A stretch of 64,000 bases of DNA, taken from the NCBI RefSeq assembly GCF_001514115.1, contig NZ_KQ948479.1, positions 1 to 64,000 on the forward strand, given 5' to 3'. This document shows positions 7,528 through 15,119 of the stretch, one piece after another (positions within the stretch are counted from its first letter, which is position 1; every line of letters begins with the position of its first letter). The position numbers were made by a program, and so were the translations under genes. This DNA comes from Streptomyces olivochromogenes. GTDB taxonomy: Bacteria > Actinomycetota > Actinomycetes > Streptomycetales > Streptomycetaceae. The notes under the pieces are model-generated. The model had not been told where the DNA came from. It saw only the letters and a program-made list of their open reading frames with translations, and ran no database searches.

Positions 7528-8127
7528 GGGGTGTCCCCGATCCCTGGCAGAAGTGGGAAGGTCCTCGTACGCCCGGTCGGTGTCGGCGGTCCACCCGGGC
7601 CCCCCGCGCGTCCGGCTGCCAGTCCAGACACTTGGACTTGCCACTGTGGCATCGATTCCAGGCGGTCGGTAAGTGACTGCGGGGTATTAACCGCCTGCTG
7701 ACATGTATTCGATACGGTTTTGGCCAGAGGGTGACGGAGAGGCTACATCCGGATACGGAAACAGCCCCTGCGAGTGCCAGAAGGTTCAGGCGATTCGAGG
7801 GGCTGAACGGTCCTCCCGGGCATGCCCGTTCGTTGACGGCAGTCTAATCCGGGAAGTCCCCATGCAGTACAGAGGCTTGCCCAGTTTTTTCGGCCGGGGA
7901 GTGTGGGGGATGGCGGACGCGCGGCCGGGCCGCCCCCGGAGGGCTGCGATCCACGCGGGGGCTGTCCCCGGCCGTGCAGCCGTCGGCCATGGGAACCGGC
8001 AGCACCCCCCACCCAAGGCGCATATATGCACTCCGGGAAGGGACTTGCACAGGGATCACTCAGGTGGGTGACAGATAAACCCCGTCATCCGGCACGTATT
8101 CGACCGAATCTGGTCGGCGCATGACGA
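7528..8127 (-). other. 600-bp region without a convincing gene
   Basis: Short open frames on both strands have poor codon bias and no ribosome site. Two arms, AGCCCCT (7762-7768) and AGGGGCT (7797-7803), could form a hairpin. A TCCCCATGCAG block near 7858 also occurs near 19658. It lies next to parB and could hold an untranslated RNA, promoter or origin elements; no iterons are obvious. Confidence 0.4.
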
Positions 8128-8166
8128 GGCCCCGCCCTCTACCTCGCGGGCAAGGAGAGCGGGGCC
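8128..8166 (-). terminator. Terminator after parB
   Basis: GGCCCCGC(C)CTCT pairs with AGAGCGGGGCC across a short loop, just past the parB stop. Confidence 0.6.
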
Positions 8167-8181
8167 AGTCGCGCAGATGGT

Positions 8182-9357
8182 TCAGATGGCGCTCGCGGTC
8201 ACCCGCGCCAGCACCCTGGCCAGGGCTTCAGGGTTCTTCTCCCGGCCTTTCTCCAAGAGGACGTGCAGCATCAGGAAGTACGGCTCGTCGACCATCTTCA
8301 GCGCCAGGTGCTGCCCCAGAATGGGGCCGTCGTCGTACGGCAAGGTACTTCCGCTGGGCAACGGCGCTTCGAGGCCCCGCTCGGTGTGGCGCGGCTCGGG
8401 GAGGACCGGCTGGATCGGATCCGGCTGCGCCTGCACGGCATCCGGTTCCAACGTGGCCGGGTTCGGCTTTACCGCGCTAAAGGTCTGCGCGGTGGTCACC
8501 GACTCGAGGACCGCCTTGCCGGATGTGGGCGGCGGCTGTGGTGGCGCGTATACCGCGGTATACGTCTCCGGGGCCGGGGCCGCCTCTACAGCCGTCGCGG
8601 GAGCCGAAGCCGGCGCGGCGGCGGGAGCAAGGACGGGGGCAAAAGCAGGGACGGGGGCGGGTTTCGGTGCGGAGGGTGCCAGGGGCGGCTGCTCCTGGTC
8701 CGTCTTCCACGCCGGATACTGCTCGTCGGATGGCATTGCCGCGTACCGGCGCATGTCCCGGAACGCCGTCAGCTTTCCGTCGAAGACGAGCTGCACCATC
8801 TCGTCGGTGAGGCGCAGCAGGCCGATCCGCTGGTTGAACCATTGCTTCGACTTGCCCATGGCCTTCGCCGCGGCGGACTGGTTGCCGTCGTGGAGAGCCA
8901 GCATCGCGTGCAGGCCGTTGGCCTCTTCGATGGGGTTGAAGTTGGCGCGCTGCACGTTCTCCGCCAGCACGGCGGAGAAGAACCGGATCCTGGACTCGGT
9001 CAGGTCGTGCCGCAGCAGCACGTCGAGACTGTCCAGGCCCACCTTGAGGGCGGCACGCCAGCGGCGCTCACCGGCCGCCATGACGTAGCGGCAGCCGTCG
9101 GGCAGATGCCCGGCGTGTTCGGGGTACAGCTTCAGGTAGGCGGCCTTGGAGACGGCCACGCAGGGCTGCAGCTGTCCGGCACGCATGCCCTCGCCGAGCT
9201 CGGCGAGTTCGGTCTCGTCGAAGTTCCGCCGCGGGTTGAGCGGTGTGGGAGCGACGGTGTCCGGGTGGACGTGGACGAGATCGGGTCGGCCGGCCCCGGG
9301 GACTGCCTCAACCTTGGCGCCGGCCAGGGAGGCGAGAGAGACGCGCTTGCCCGACAT
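8182..9357 (-). CDS. parB: ParB-family centromere-binding protein
   Basis: A 391-aa ParB. The N-terminal domain has NPRRNFDETELAELGEGMRA (about residues 41-60) and the CTP-binding motif GERRWRAAL near 97. The next motif, ENVQRANFNPIEEANGL (about 133), precedes a helix-turn-helix (QSAAAKAMGKSKQWFNQRI, about 160-180). A long Ala/Pro-rich linker leads to a C-terminal dimerisation-type domain. ParB proteins bind parS and load as CTP-gated clamps. The start overlaps the parA stop by one base. Unusually, an 18-bp parS-like palindrome lies inside the coding sequence at 8547-8564 and encodes TAVYA in the linker. Confidence 0.9.
   Translation of the reverse strand: MSGKRVSLASLAGAKVEAVPGAGRPDLVHVHPDTVAPTPLNPRRNFDETELAELGEGMRAGQLQPCVAVSKAAYLKLYPEHAGHLPDGCRYVMAAGERRWRAALKVGLDSLDVLLRHDLTESRIRFFSAVLAENVQRANFNPIEEANGLHAMLALHDGNQSAAAKAMGKSKQWFNQRIGLLRLTDEMVQLVFDGKLTAFRDMRRYAAMPSDEQYPAWKTDQEQPPLAPSAPKPAPVPAFAPVLAPAAAPASAPATAVEAAPAPETYTAVYAPPQPPPTSGKAVLESVTTAQTFSAVKPNPATLEPDAVQAQPDPIQPVLPEPRHTERGLEAPLPSGSTLPYDDGPILGQHLALKMVDEPYFLMLHVLLEKGREKNPEALARVLARVTASAI
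8547..8564. repeat. parS: parS-like palindrome, copy within parB
   Basis: CGTATACCGCGGTATACG is a perfect 18-bp palindrome. It is identical to two copies upstream of parA and is embedded in the Pro-rich linker codons of parB. Confidence 0.7.
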
Positions 9358-10019
9358 CAGCGGCGTCCTCCGTAACCACGCTCCAGGGCCAGGCGGAAGT
9401 AGTCCTCGCGGGCGCGCAGCGTGGTGCCGTTGTCCGCGTACTGCGTGACGACCTTGCCTTCGGAGGCGGCCCTGGTGTGGATTTTGTAGCGGCGGATGAC
9501 GGTCTTCGCGCGGGGCCAGCCCATGGCGTCGATGTACTCGATGGTGTCGTCGAGGTCGGCGCGGCCGTCGCGGGGGTCCCAGGCGTTGATGACGACGGTG
9601 TAGGGGAGGCCGCGGGGCACGATGACGCGTTCGATGGTGCGGGCGGTGGGGTCGAAGGCGAGGGGCTCGGGCGGCATGGGGACCAGGACGTCGTCGGCGA
9701 TGTCGAGGGCCGCGGCGAGGATGTGCTCGTTCTCGAGGCTGCCGGGGGTGTCGATGAAGATGTGCTGCCGCTGTTCGTTGTCGCCGAGGACGTCGTGGGT
9801 GACGGCGGCGAGGTTGACGGCGGTGGTGGTCTTCCCGACGCCGCCCTTCTGGTTCGCGATGACGTGGATCTGCGCGCCGAGGTTCTTCAGGTCGGCGAGG
9901 CTGTCGGAGTCTTCGTGCGCGGCCGCGAAGTCAAAGGGCAGGTTGTCGCCAACGCGGTCTGCCCACCAGATCGTTGATCCCTGTGGGTCGGTGGAGACAA
10001 CGAGGACTGAGGAAGGCAT
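9357..10019 (-). CDS. parA: ParA-family partition ATPase with swapped motif order
   Basis: A 220-aa ParA/MinD-type ATPase. It contains a deviant Walker A motif (NQKGGVGKTTTAVNLAA, about residues 57-73), Walker B (IFIDTPGS, about 91) and the actinobacterial tail (VTQYADN, YFRLALERG). The oddity is that the switch segment VLVVSTDPQGSTIWWADRVG lies at the N-terminus (residues 5-24), before Walker A instead of between A and B. The start MPSSVLVV has an upstream CGGAG. ParA would segregate the plasmid form with ParB and parS. An assembly rearrangement or a truly permuted fold are the two explanations. Confidence 0.88.
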   Translation of the reverse strand: MPSSVLVVSTDPQGSTIWWADRVGDNLPFDFAAAHEDSDSLADLKNLGAQIHVIANQKGGVGKTTTAVNLAAVTHDVLGDNEQRQHIFIDTPGSLENEHILAAALDIADDVLVPMPPEPLAFDPTARTIERVIVPRGLPYTVVINAWDPRDGRADLDDTIEYIDAMGWPRAKTVIRRYKIHTRAASEGKVVTQYADNGTTLRAREDYFRLALERGYGGRR

Positions 10020-10128
10020 GGTGCTCCGTTTCCGTGTGCTTCCCGAGCGGTGCTCGGTACTCGGACGGCCATAGCTTCTCAGATCGGTGCTGTGGGGTCG
10101 GGGATTGGGCAGGGTTTGCGCCTGGCGG

Positions 10129-10146
10129 CGTATACCGCGGTATACG
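10129..10146. repeat. parS: parS-like palindrome, upstream copy A
   Basis: Perfect palindrome CGTATACCGCGGTATACG in the leader of parA, 69 bp from copy B. It is a candidate ParB-loading and autoregulatory site. Confidence 0.75.
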
Positions 10147-10197
10147 TCCATCGCCCTCGCCCGCGCGCCTCCCTCGCACAGTCCACCCCGGGCTCGG

Positions 10198-10215
10198 CGT
10201 ATACCGCGGTATACG
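10198..10215. repeat. parS: parS-like palindrome, upstream copy B
   Basis: Identical 18-bp palindrome between parA and the small acidic gene at 10238. The sequence differs from the host chromosomal parS consensus (GTTTCACGTGAAAC), as expected for a plasmid-specific system. Confidence 0.75.
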
Positions 10216-10237
10216 CGGGAGTGGTCAACGCGGTCGG

Positions 10238-10393
10238 TCAGATGTCGTCTTCGTCCACGTCGTCCTCGTCGAGCAGGGCAAGACCTTCGGGGTACACGGG
10301 CTCCTGGAACAGCCGGTGACGCTCCCACGCGGGCGCCGGCCCGGCCTGCCGGGGCGCGGCAGGAACTTGGGCAGGGGTGGCGGTCTGCGGCAT
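10238..10393 (-). CDS. Small acidic-tailed protein (51 aa)
   Basis: Reads MPQTATPAQVPAAPRQAG and ends in an acidic run (LLDEDDVDEDDI). GAGG lies before the ATG, and the codon pattern is GC-rich in third positions. It sits directly upstream of the parS cluster and close behind the 10404 gene. Function unknown; the acidic tail could be a protein-binding peptide. Confidence 0.5.
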   Translation of the reverse strand: MPQTATPAQVPAAPRQAGPAPAWERHRLFQEPVYPEGLALLDEDDVDEDDI

Positions 10394-10403
10394 CGGGGGC
10401 TCC

Positions 10404-10553
10404 TCAGGCGGCGTGGGGAAGCAGGCGGCGGAGGCGGGCGTAGTCGTCCAGCCAGGCCCGTTCCTCGCGGTCCTGCTGCCGGTGCCACTCGGGGGTGAAC
10501 TCGGCGGGCGCGTCGGTGTCCTCGAGCGCAGGGTGCGGCAGGGTCTCCAGCAT
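10404..10553 (-). CDS. Small hypothetical protein (49 aa)
   Basis: Starts MLETLPHPALEDTDAPAEF and ends with a charged helix (RQQDREERAWLDDYARLRRL). CGGAG-type spacing precedes the ATG. Its stop is 10 nt before the next small gene. No family recognised. Confidence 0.5.
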   Translation of the reverse strand: MLETLPHPALEDTDAPAEFTPEWHRQQDREERAWLDDYARLRRLLPHAA

Positions 10554-10621
10554 GGGCGGCTCCGTTCGTGCGGGGTGATCGCGAACAGGCTCCCGCAGAT
10601 CTTGCGCAGTGTTCCCTCCGC

Positions 10622-11404
10622 TCAGGCGACGTCGAACGCGCGGCGCACCGGTGCCGCGTCGCCGCCGCGCTTGCGGGCGATCGCGGCCCGGCGGATCTGT
10701 TCGGCGCGGTCCAGGGTCGGGGCGGTGAGCCGCTCGAGCTCGGCGACGGCATCGGTGAACGCGGTCTCCGGCTCCCGGTTCGCGGGGTGGGTCAGGACCT
10801 GGTTCTGCCGCTCGATGGCGTCGGCGACGCGGGGGTCGGTGGGCGTGCTGCTGGCTTTGGCGGCCTGGTGGGCTTCGAAGGTGCGGCGGTAGCCGGGGGA
10901 AGCGGTCTCTCGCGTGCGCACGGGTGCAGGCGGCACGGCGGGCTCCTCGACGGCGGGGGACGGTGCGGCGGTGGCTCCGGCGGCCAGCACGCGGATCTTG
11001 CGGACCGCGGGCCGGCCGAGGCGGTCGTTGAGGTGCTTGGCCAGTTGCCGCTCGAAGAGCCGGATCTGCGTGGCGTACGCGGCGCTCGAGGGCCGGAGGG
11101 TGAGCAGGCCGTGTTCGGCGTCGTAGCCGACGGGCTGCACGGTGGTGGCGAGTTCGGTGGGGCAGATCTGCGTCCACTGGTCGATGAGTTCGCCGCCGCC
11201 GATGCTTTCCTTCCAGCCTTGTTCGGCGGTGAGGCGTTCGAGGATGCCGCCGAGGCCGATGGGGTCGCGGCCGCCGGTGCGGCTCTCGCGGACGGTGCGG
11301 CGGGTCTTGCGGGCGGGTTCGGCCGGCCGGGTCTTGGCGGCCGCGCGGGCGGCGGCGAGGGCCTGGCGGGCGAGGTCCGCGCCAGATGCGGTGGGCTCAG
11401 CCAC
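10622..11404 (-). CDS. DciA-like (DUF721) helicase-loader protein
   Basis: 260 aa with a GTG start overlapping the preceding gene by 8 nt. Residues 50-140 match the DUF721/DciA domain: GGILERLTAEQGW, then a Trp-containing QWTQICPTELATTVQPVGY, then LLTLRPSSAAYATQIRLFER and a final KIRV strand. DciA proteins load the replicative DnaB helicase in most bacteria. The C-terminal half (DPRVADAIERQNQVLTHPAN) is specific to this protein. Placed between partition and replication genes, it may load host DnaB at the element's origin. Family membership is judged from motifs, not alignment. Confidence 0.75.
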   Translation of the reverse strand: MAEPTASGADLARQALAAARAAAKTRPAEPARKTRRTVRESRTGGRDPIGLGGILERLTAEQGWKESIGGGELIDQWTQICPTELATTVQPVGYDAEHGLLTLRPSSAAYATQIRLFERQLAKHLNDRLGRPAVRKIRVLAAGATAAPSPAVEEPAVPPAPVRTRETASPGYRRTFEAHQAAKASSTPTDPRVADAIERQNQVLTHPANREPETAFTDAVAELERLTAPTLDRAEQIRRAAIARKRGGDAAPVRRAFDVA

Positions 11405-12086
11405 GGTGGTCCTCCATGCGGTAAACGCGGACGGGGATACCTGCGGTCTTGGCGCGGCTGATGCAGTCAGCGGTGCCGCGGGAGTTGTTCCGGGAGAAGG
11501 CCAGGACGAGATCGACGCCCATGTCGACCATCAGCTGGTTGCGGTAGTGACCGGCCAACGGGCAGTACTCGCCGTGCCTGGACATCTTGCGATGTGGCGT
11601 GGACGGGCAGGCCGGAGTGCAGGGGCCTGACCAGTTGGCAGGGAAGCCGTGGTGGAACACGCCGTTGTCAATGGCCCACTGCTTGGCGATGGCGTCAGCG
11701 CCGGTGGGGCAGTCGCCATGGACGACGGTGAAGTGGACTTCGGGTGAGACGGTCTGGACGGCATCGTGCCAGGCGTCCAGGAGCGCGTCAGCGACAGCTT
11801 GTTGGTCGGCCCAGGTGCGCGATCCGGTGACCAGGACGTGGACTTCCTGAATGCAGCCGATGACCTTCTTGATGATCGGCTCGGGAAGGGCGGCGTTCAG
11901 CTTCTCCGCCATCTTCAAAGCGACAAGGCGCAGCTGGGTCAGCCAGGCCTGGTTGATGCACTCAACGATCAGGATGCCGCGCGGTGCGTCGAACCCAGAC
12001 GGCGTCCACCCGTACGACCCGTGCGGCTGCCGGAGCACGGATGCCCATGCGGCCACTAGTTCAGCACTGATAGCTGACTCGGTCAT
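11397..12086 (-). CDS. DUF721-like domain fused to YspA/DprA-type SLOG domain
   Basis: 229 aa. Residues 1-75 resemble a short DciA core (ILIVECINQAWLTQLRLVAL, then KLNAALPEPIIKKVIG). Residues 80-229 form a Rossmann-type SLOG domain: VLVTGSRTWADQQAVADALL, VVHGDCPTGADAIAKQWA, then RNQLMVDMG...VLAF and ADCISRAKTAGIPVRVY. SLOG proteins bind nucleotides or, in DprA, single-stranded DNA. A Cys/His insert (CTPACPSTPHRKMSRHGEYC) may bind zinc. The start overlaps the replication-like gene by 4 nt. Its position directly before the DciA-like gene suggests a joint replication role. Confidence 0.7.
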   Translation of the reverse strand: MTESAISAELVAAWASVLRQPHGSYGWTPSGFDAPRGILIVECINQAWLTQLRLVALKMAEKLNAALPEPIIKKVIGCIQEVHVLVTGSRTWADQQAVADALLDAWHDAVQTVSPEVHFTVVHGDCPTGADAIAKQWAIDNGVFHHGFPANWSGPCTPACPSTPHRKMSRHGEYCPLAGHYRNQLMVDMGVDLVLAFSRNNSRGTADCISRAKTAGIPVRVYRMEDHRG

Positions 12087-13414
12087 GCCCATGCTCCCTG
12101 ACGCTCGAGAAGGGCCTGCTTGCCGATGGCGTACTTACACAGGGGCTCGCCGTACAGATCGAGGGCGTCGTCCTTGTCCTCGTCGTAATGGGCAATGACC
12201 TCGGGCCAGATGTCCCAGTCCATCTGCGCTCGGGCCCGTTCCTCGGCGGTATACGCGCGCTTCGGCTCCGTCTCGGGGGCGCCGAACAGCGCTTCCAGGG
12301 CAGCGCGTGCGGCGGCCTGCTCGCGGCCCGCGGTGCTGTCCTCCCAGGCGACGGCCTGCGCCAGCTCCTGCTGGTGCTGGGTGTCCATGGCGATCCGGGC
12401 GCGGATGAACGCGACGGGGTTCTTGGGCTTCCAGCGCATGCCGGAGCACATGCCGTTGAGTTCGTCGGCGATGCGTAGACCGTCCCAGCCGCGGTCGGTC
12501 CAGGGCCGCAGGACGTACTCGAGACGGCGCAGCGGCACCTTCTGCGTCCAGTTGACGAGGGCTCGCACCAGCCGGATGGTCTGGCTGGCTTTCTGGACGT
12601 CGACCGCGGTACGGCGGCGGCCGTCGATCTGGCTGCTCTGGTGCGGGATCGGGGTCTTCGGCGGCCGAGCCTGCGAGGTGTAGTTAAAACCACCTACTAG
12701 ATCAACCTGACTCTCTTCTTTAACCACCGTTAGGGAAGGGGGCGCAAGGCTCTCCGAATCGGAGTTGTCCACAGGCGGGTTATCCACAGGCTTCTCCTGG
12801 CCCCGAAGGTCCACGATGATCCGAGCGGTGTACCCGGAGCCGACGATGCGGTGGCTCATGGCGTGGTCGTAGACCGGGGGGATGACCGCGGCGTACACGG
12901 TGGCGGTGGCCGCGTATCCGCCGAGGCCGAGCATGGGGCGCACGTTGGTGCGGGTGCCGTGCTGGACCCAGGCGAGGGCGCCCAGCTCCCGCAGATATGA
13001 CACGTGCCGCTTCACGGTGGCCTTGTCGACGCCGAGCCGGTGCGCGGTCTCGAGCATGCAGTAGCGGGCGTGCCCGGTGTCGTAGTCCATGCGTGCTGCG
13101 AGGTCTTCGGCGACGCGCAGCGTGGTGGCGTTCGCGCGGCCGTGCAGGCCGGCTGCGATCAGCCACGCGACTGCGCGAAGCCACCGACGCGGGCCGCTCC
13201 GGCGCGAGGCAGTGCACGCCACCTCTTGGGCGGCGCCGCGGACGAGAGCAACCTGGCCTGCACTGTAGTCGTACGCACGTTCGATTTCGACAGTAGGGGC
13301 GTATGTGTCCGGGGTGGATTCGGTGCGCTGGATGCCACCCGACCGGGGGGAGATTCCTCGCGAATCGCCCACGGTGGAGTTGCCAAGCTGACAAGAAGGG
13401 GTGCGGTGCTGCAC
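12083..13414 (-). CDS. Winged-helix protein, candidate replication initiator
   Basis: About 443 aa. A helix-turn-helix near residue 125 (LGVDKATVKRHVSYLRELGALAWVQHG) is preceded by YDTGHARYCMLETAHR. The C-terminal half contains a helical Trp-rich domain (YVLRPWTDRGWDGLRIADELNG). Proteins of this architecture occur in Streptomyces plasmids and phages as putative replication initiators. The start is uncertain: GTG at 13414 has GGCAGG before it, and the frame stays open to 13495. A half parS palindrome (GGTATACGCG) lies at about 12248. Adjacent DciA-like and ParAB genes support a replication role; direct proof is absent. Confidence 0.6.
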   Translation of the reverse strand: MQHRTPSCQLGNSTVGDSRGISPRSGGIQRTESTPDTYAPTVEIERAYDYSAGQVALVRGAAQEVACTASRRSGPRRWLRAVAWLIAAGLHGRANATTLRVAEDLAARMDYDTGHARYCMLETAHRLGVDKATVKRHVSYLRELGALAWVQHGTRTNVRPMLGLGGYAATATVYAAVIPPVYDHAMSHRIVGSGYTARIIVDLRGQEKPVDNPPVDNSDSESLAPPSLTVVKEESQVDLVGGFNYTSQARPPKTPIPHQSSQIDGRRRTAVDVQKASQTIRLVRALVNWTQKVPLRRLEYVLRPWTDRGWDGLRIADELNGMCSGMRWKPKNPVAFIRARIAMDTQHQQELAQAVAWEDSTAGREQAAARAALEALFGAPETEPKRAYTAEERARAQMDWDIWPEVIAHYDEDKDDALDLYGEPLCKYAIGKQALLERQGAWA

Positions 13415-13642
13415 TATGTACCTGCCTTCGTTGATGGCCTTGCGGGAACGCAAAAGCCCTCGGTGGCGGTGAAGTGGTTCGTGGAGAACCTGCATTTCGC
13501 TCGCTCGGGTTGGCGCCCGGCGGGCCTTAGATCGGCATTGGCGTGCTGATCCGTGGTACGAGGGCCGCAGAGGCCCGGAGGTGTTTGGCGCACCAGTCCG
13601 GGACGCGGCCAGGCGGTCGAGGAATCTCCCGCCCAGAAAGCG

Positions 13643-14317
13643 CTACGTCATCTGATCTCTCTTTCGTGGTTGTCGAGCACCGTCCCCGAGGCGCGGGGTA
13701 CGGGAGTCATCGGCGGCCAGCCACCGCTCCTGGTAGGCCAGGGCGAGCGGCAGGCAGCTGTGCCGCGTGTGGAACACGGCGGTGTTGGACCCGAGGTCGG
13801 GACGAATCAGGTTGTCTCCCGGGAACAACATGCTGTGCTCCCGGGGCGTTACGGCCTGGCCGCAGCCGTGGCAGGCGCCGTGGACCAGCCGCATCTCGAA
13901 GTCGATCCGCTTACCCTCGATGGCCATCACGCGGTCCATGAACACTTCGCGGCAGGGCGGCAGGTCGCCGCAGTGGCTGCACACCGCGTAGTGCTTGGGG
14001 AGAACCAGGTACTTCCAGGACGCCGGGGCGGTCCCCACCTTCAGCGGGTCCTTGGTGCGGTCGGTCCGGTTATGGATGTACAGCGGGCGACCGTTCCACG
14101 TCTCATGGTCAGGCTCACCGGCTGCCTGCCAGGCCTGGACGAAGCTGGTCTTCCAGTTGGCGAGGTTGATTTCCTCGGTGCGGACGATGAGCAGCGGCTT
14201 GTAGTTCCACGCCACCACGGTGCCGGGGACAATCTCGGCGGCCGTGACGACGGTGGTGTCCTGCTCGTCGGGGGACCACTCGTCATACGGACGGGCGGCA
14301 TAGCCCCGGGGGCTCAT
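13643..14317 (-). CDS. Hypothetical protein with zinc motif (224 aa)
   Basis: Begins MSPRGYAARPYDEWSPDEQD; a 4-nt overlap couples it to the 14314 gene. Two Cys pairs are visible: VCSHCGDLPPC near residue 112 and CHGCGQ near 150, with conserved His between them, typical of a zinc-ribbon pair. Strand-rich N-terminal part (GTVVAWNYKPLLIVRTEEI). The protein may bind nucleic acid. The following 13415-13642 spacer has no clear gene and probably carries the promoter of the replication-like gene. Confidence 0.65.
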   Translation of the reverse strand: MSPRGYAARPYDEWSPDEQDTTVVTAAEIVPGTVVAWNYKPLLIVRTEEINLANWKTSFVQAWQAAGEPDHETWNGRPLYIHNRTDRTKDPLKVGTAPASWKYLVLPKHYAVCSHCGDLPPCREVFMDRVMAIEGKRIDFEMRLVHGACHGCGQAVTPREHSMLFPGDNLIRPDLGSNTAVFHTRHSCLPLALAYQERWLAADDSRTPRLGDGARQPRKRDQMT

Positions 14318-14430
14318 CGTGTGCTGTGGGTTGAAGTGACAGGACCCGTCTGCATCGCCGGTGTGATCTTCACGGCGGTGTCCGGGGTTCGACTGTCTGA
14401 TTGCCCGGGTGTCCGGGTACGCTCTGCCAT
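14314..14430 (-). CDS. Small hypothetical protein (38 aa)
   Basis: Begins MAERTRTPGQSDSRTP. AAAGG precedes the ATG by 7 nt and the stop overlaps the next start (ATGA). Thr/Pro-rich and probably unstructured. It may serve as a leader that couples translation of the 13643 gene. The spacer 14431-14675 upstream holds no gene and probably a promoter. Confidence 0.45.
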   Translation of the reverse strand: MAERTRTPGQSDSRTPDTAVKITPAMQTGPVTSTHSTR

Positions 14431-14675
14431 GTCGGCACCTTTACTTCGTCGCAAGCTTTGTGGTGTCGTCAGCCCTCGCGTTCCGGCTTCGCAAACCGGG
14501 ACCGCCACCAAGGTGGCAGCGGGGGCTTCCGACTTTGTCGGAGTGCGTCCTCCGCGCAGCCTCGCAACTGACTGCACCTCAAACGCAAGGCTCAGCCTAC
14601 CGTTTCGACTGGTCATCTGTCCCGGTCCCTTCCCTCCGTGTCTTACGTACGACTAGTCACACCGCAGTTGATGTC

Positions 14676-15119
14676 TCACGGGTGTTCACGGCCGTCCTCG
14701 CCGTCCGCGGGATGCCACTCCGGAGCCCGCTCAGCCGCCACCCGCGACTGGCCCGCCATCCCGCCCATCGCCAGGAACCCCGCCTCCGTCAACTGCCCCT
14801 GGAGACGCGCCAGCTTGTCCCGGTTGAACCGCGGCGCGTTCATCAACTGGCCCGCCCGCACCCCCACCACCAACGCCCGATCCCAAATCTCCTGCACCAC
14901 CGCCGGATCCACCCCCGGGAACAAGTCCGCCGGAAGCTTCCGCGGCGTGCCCACCGTGTCCAACTGCGCGGCCGCGATCAGCCCCGCGATATGCGCGCCC
15001 GTCGACACCGCCCGCCCGGCGAGCACGAAGTCCACCGGCGGGACGGCCGGCGGCTCGGCGGCCGAGGCGCTCGAGCTGGTGGAGGCGACGGAAGACGACG
15101 GGGTGGGGATCTGGCTCAT
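14676..15119 (-). CDS. Hypothetical protein (147 aa)
   Basis: The Ser/Ala-rich N-terminus (PTPSSSVASTSSSASAAEPP) is probably disordered. A helical core follows (VVQEIWDRALVVGVRAGQLM, ARLQGQLTEAGFLAMGGMAG). Translationally coupled (ATGA) to the second WhiB-like gene. No family recognised. Confidence 0.55.
   Translation of the reverse strand: MSQIPTPSSSVASTSSSASAAEPPAVPPVDFVLAGRAVSTGAHIAGLIAAAQLDTVGTPRKLPADLFPGVDPAVVQEIWDRALVVGVRAGQLMNAPRFNRDKLARLQGQLTEAGFLAMGGMAGQSRVAAERAPEWHPADGEDGREHP

Noticed and set aside
7743..8059. Several short frames in the gap beside parB
   Set aside because: No ribosome site, poor third-position bias and no recognisable domain on either strand.
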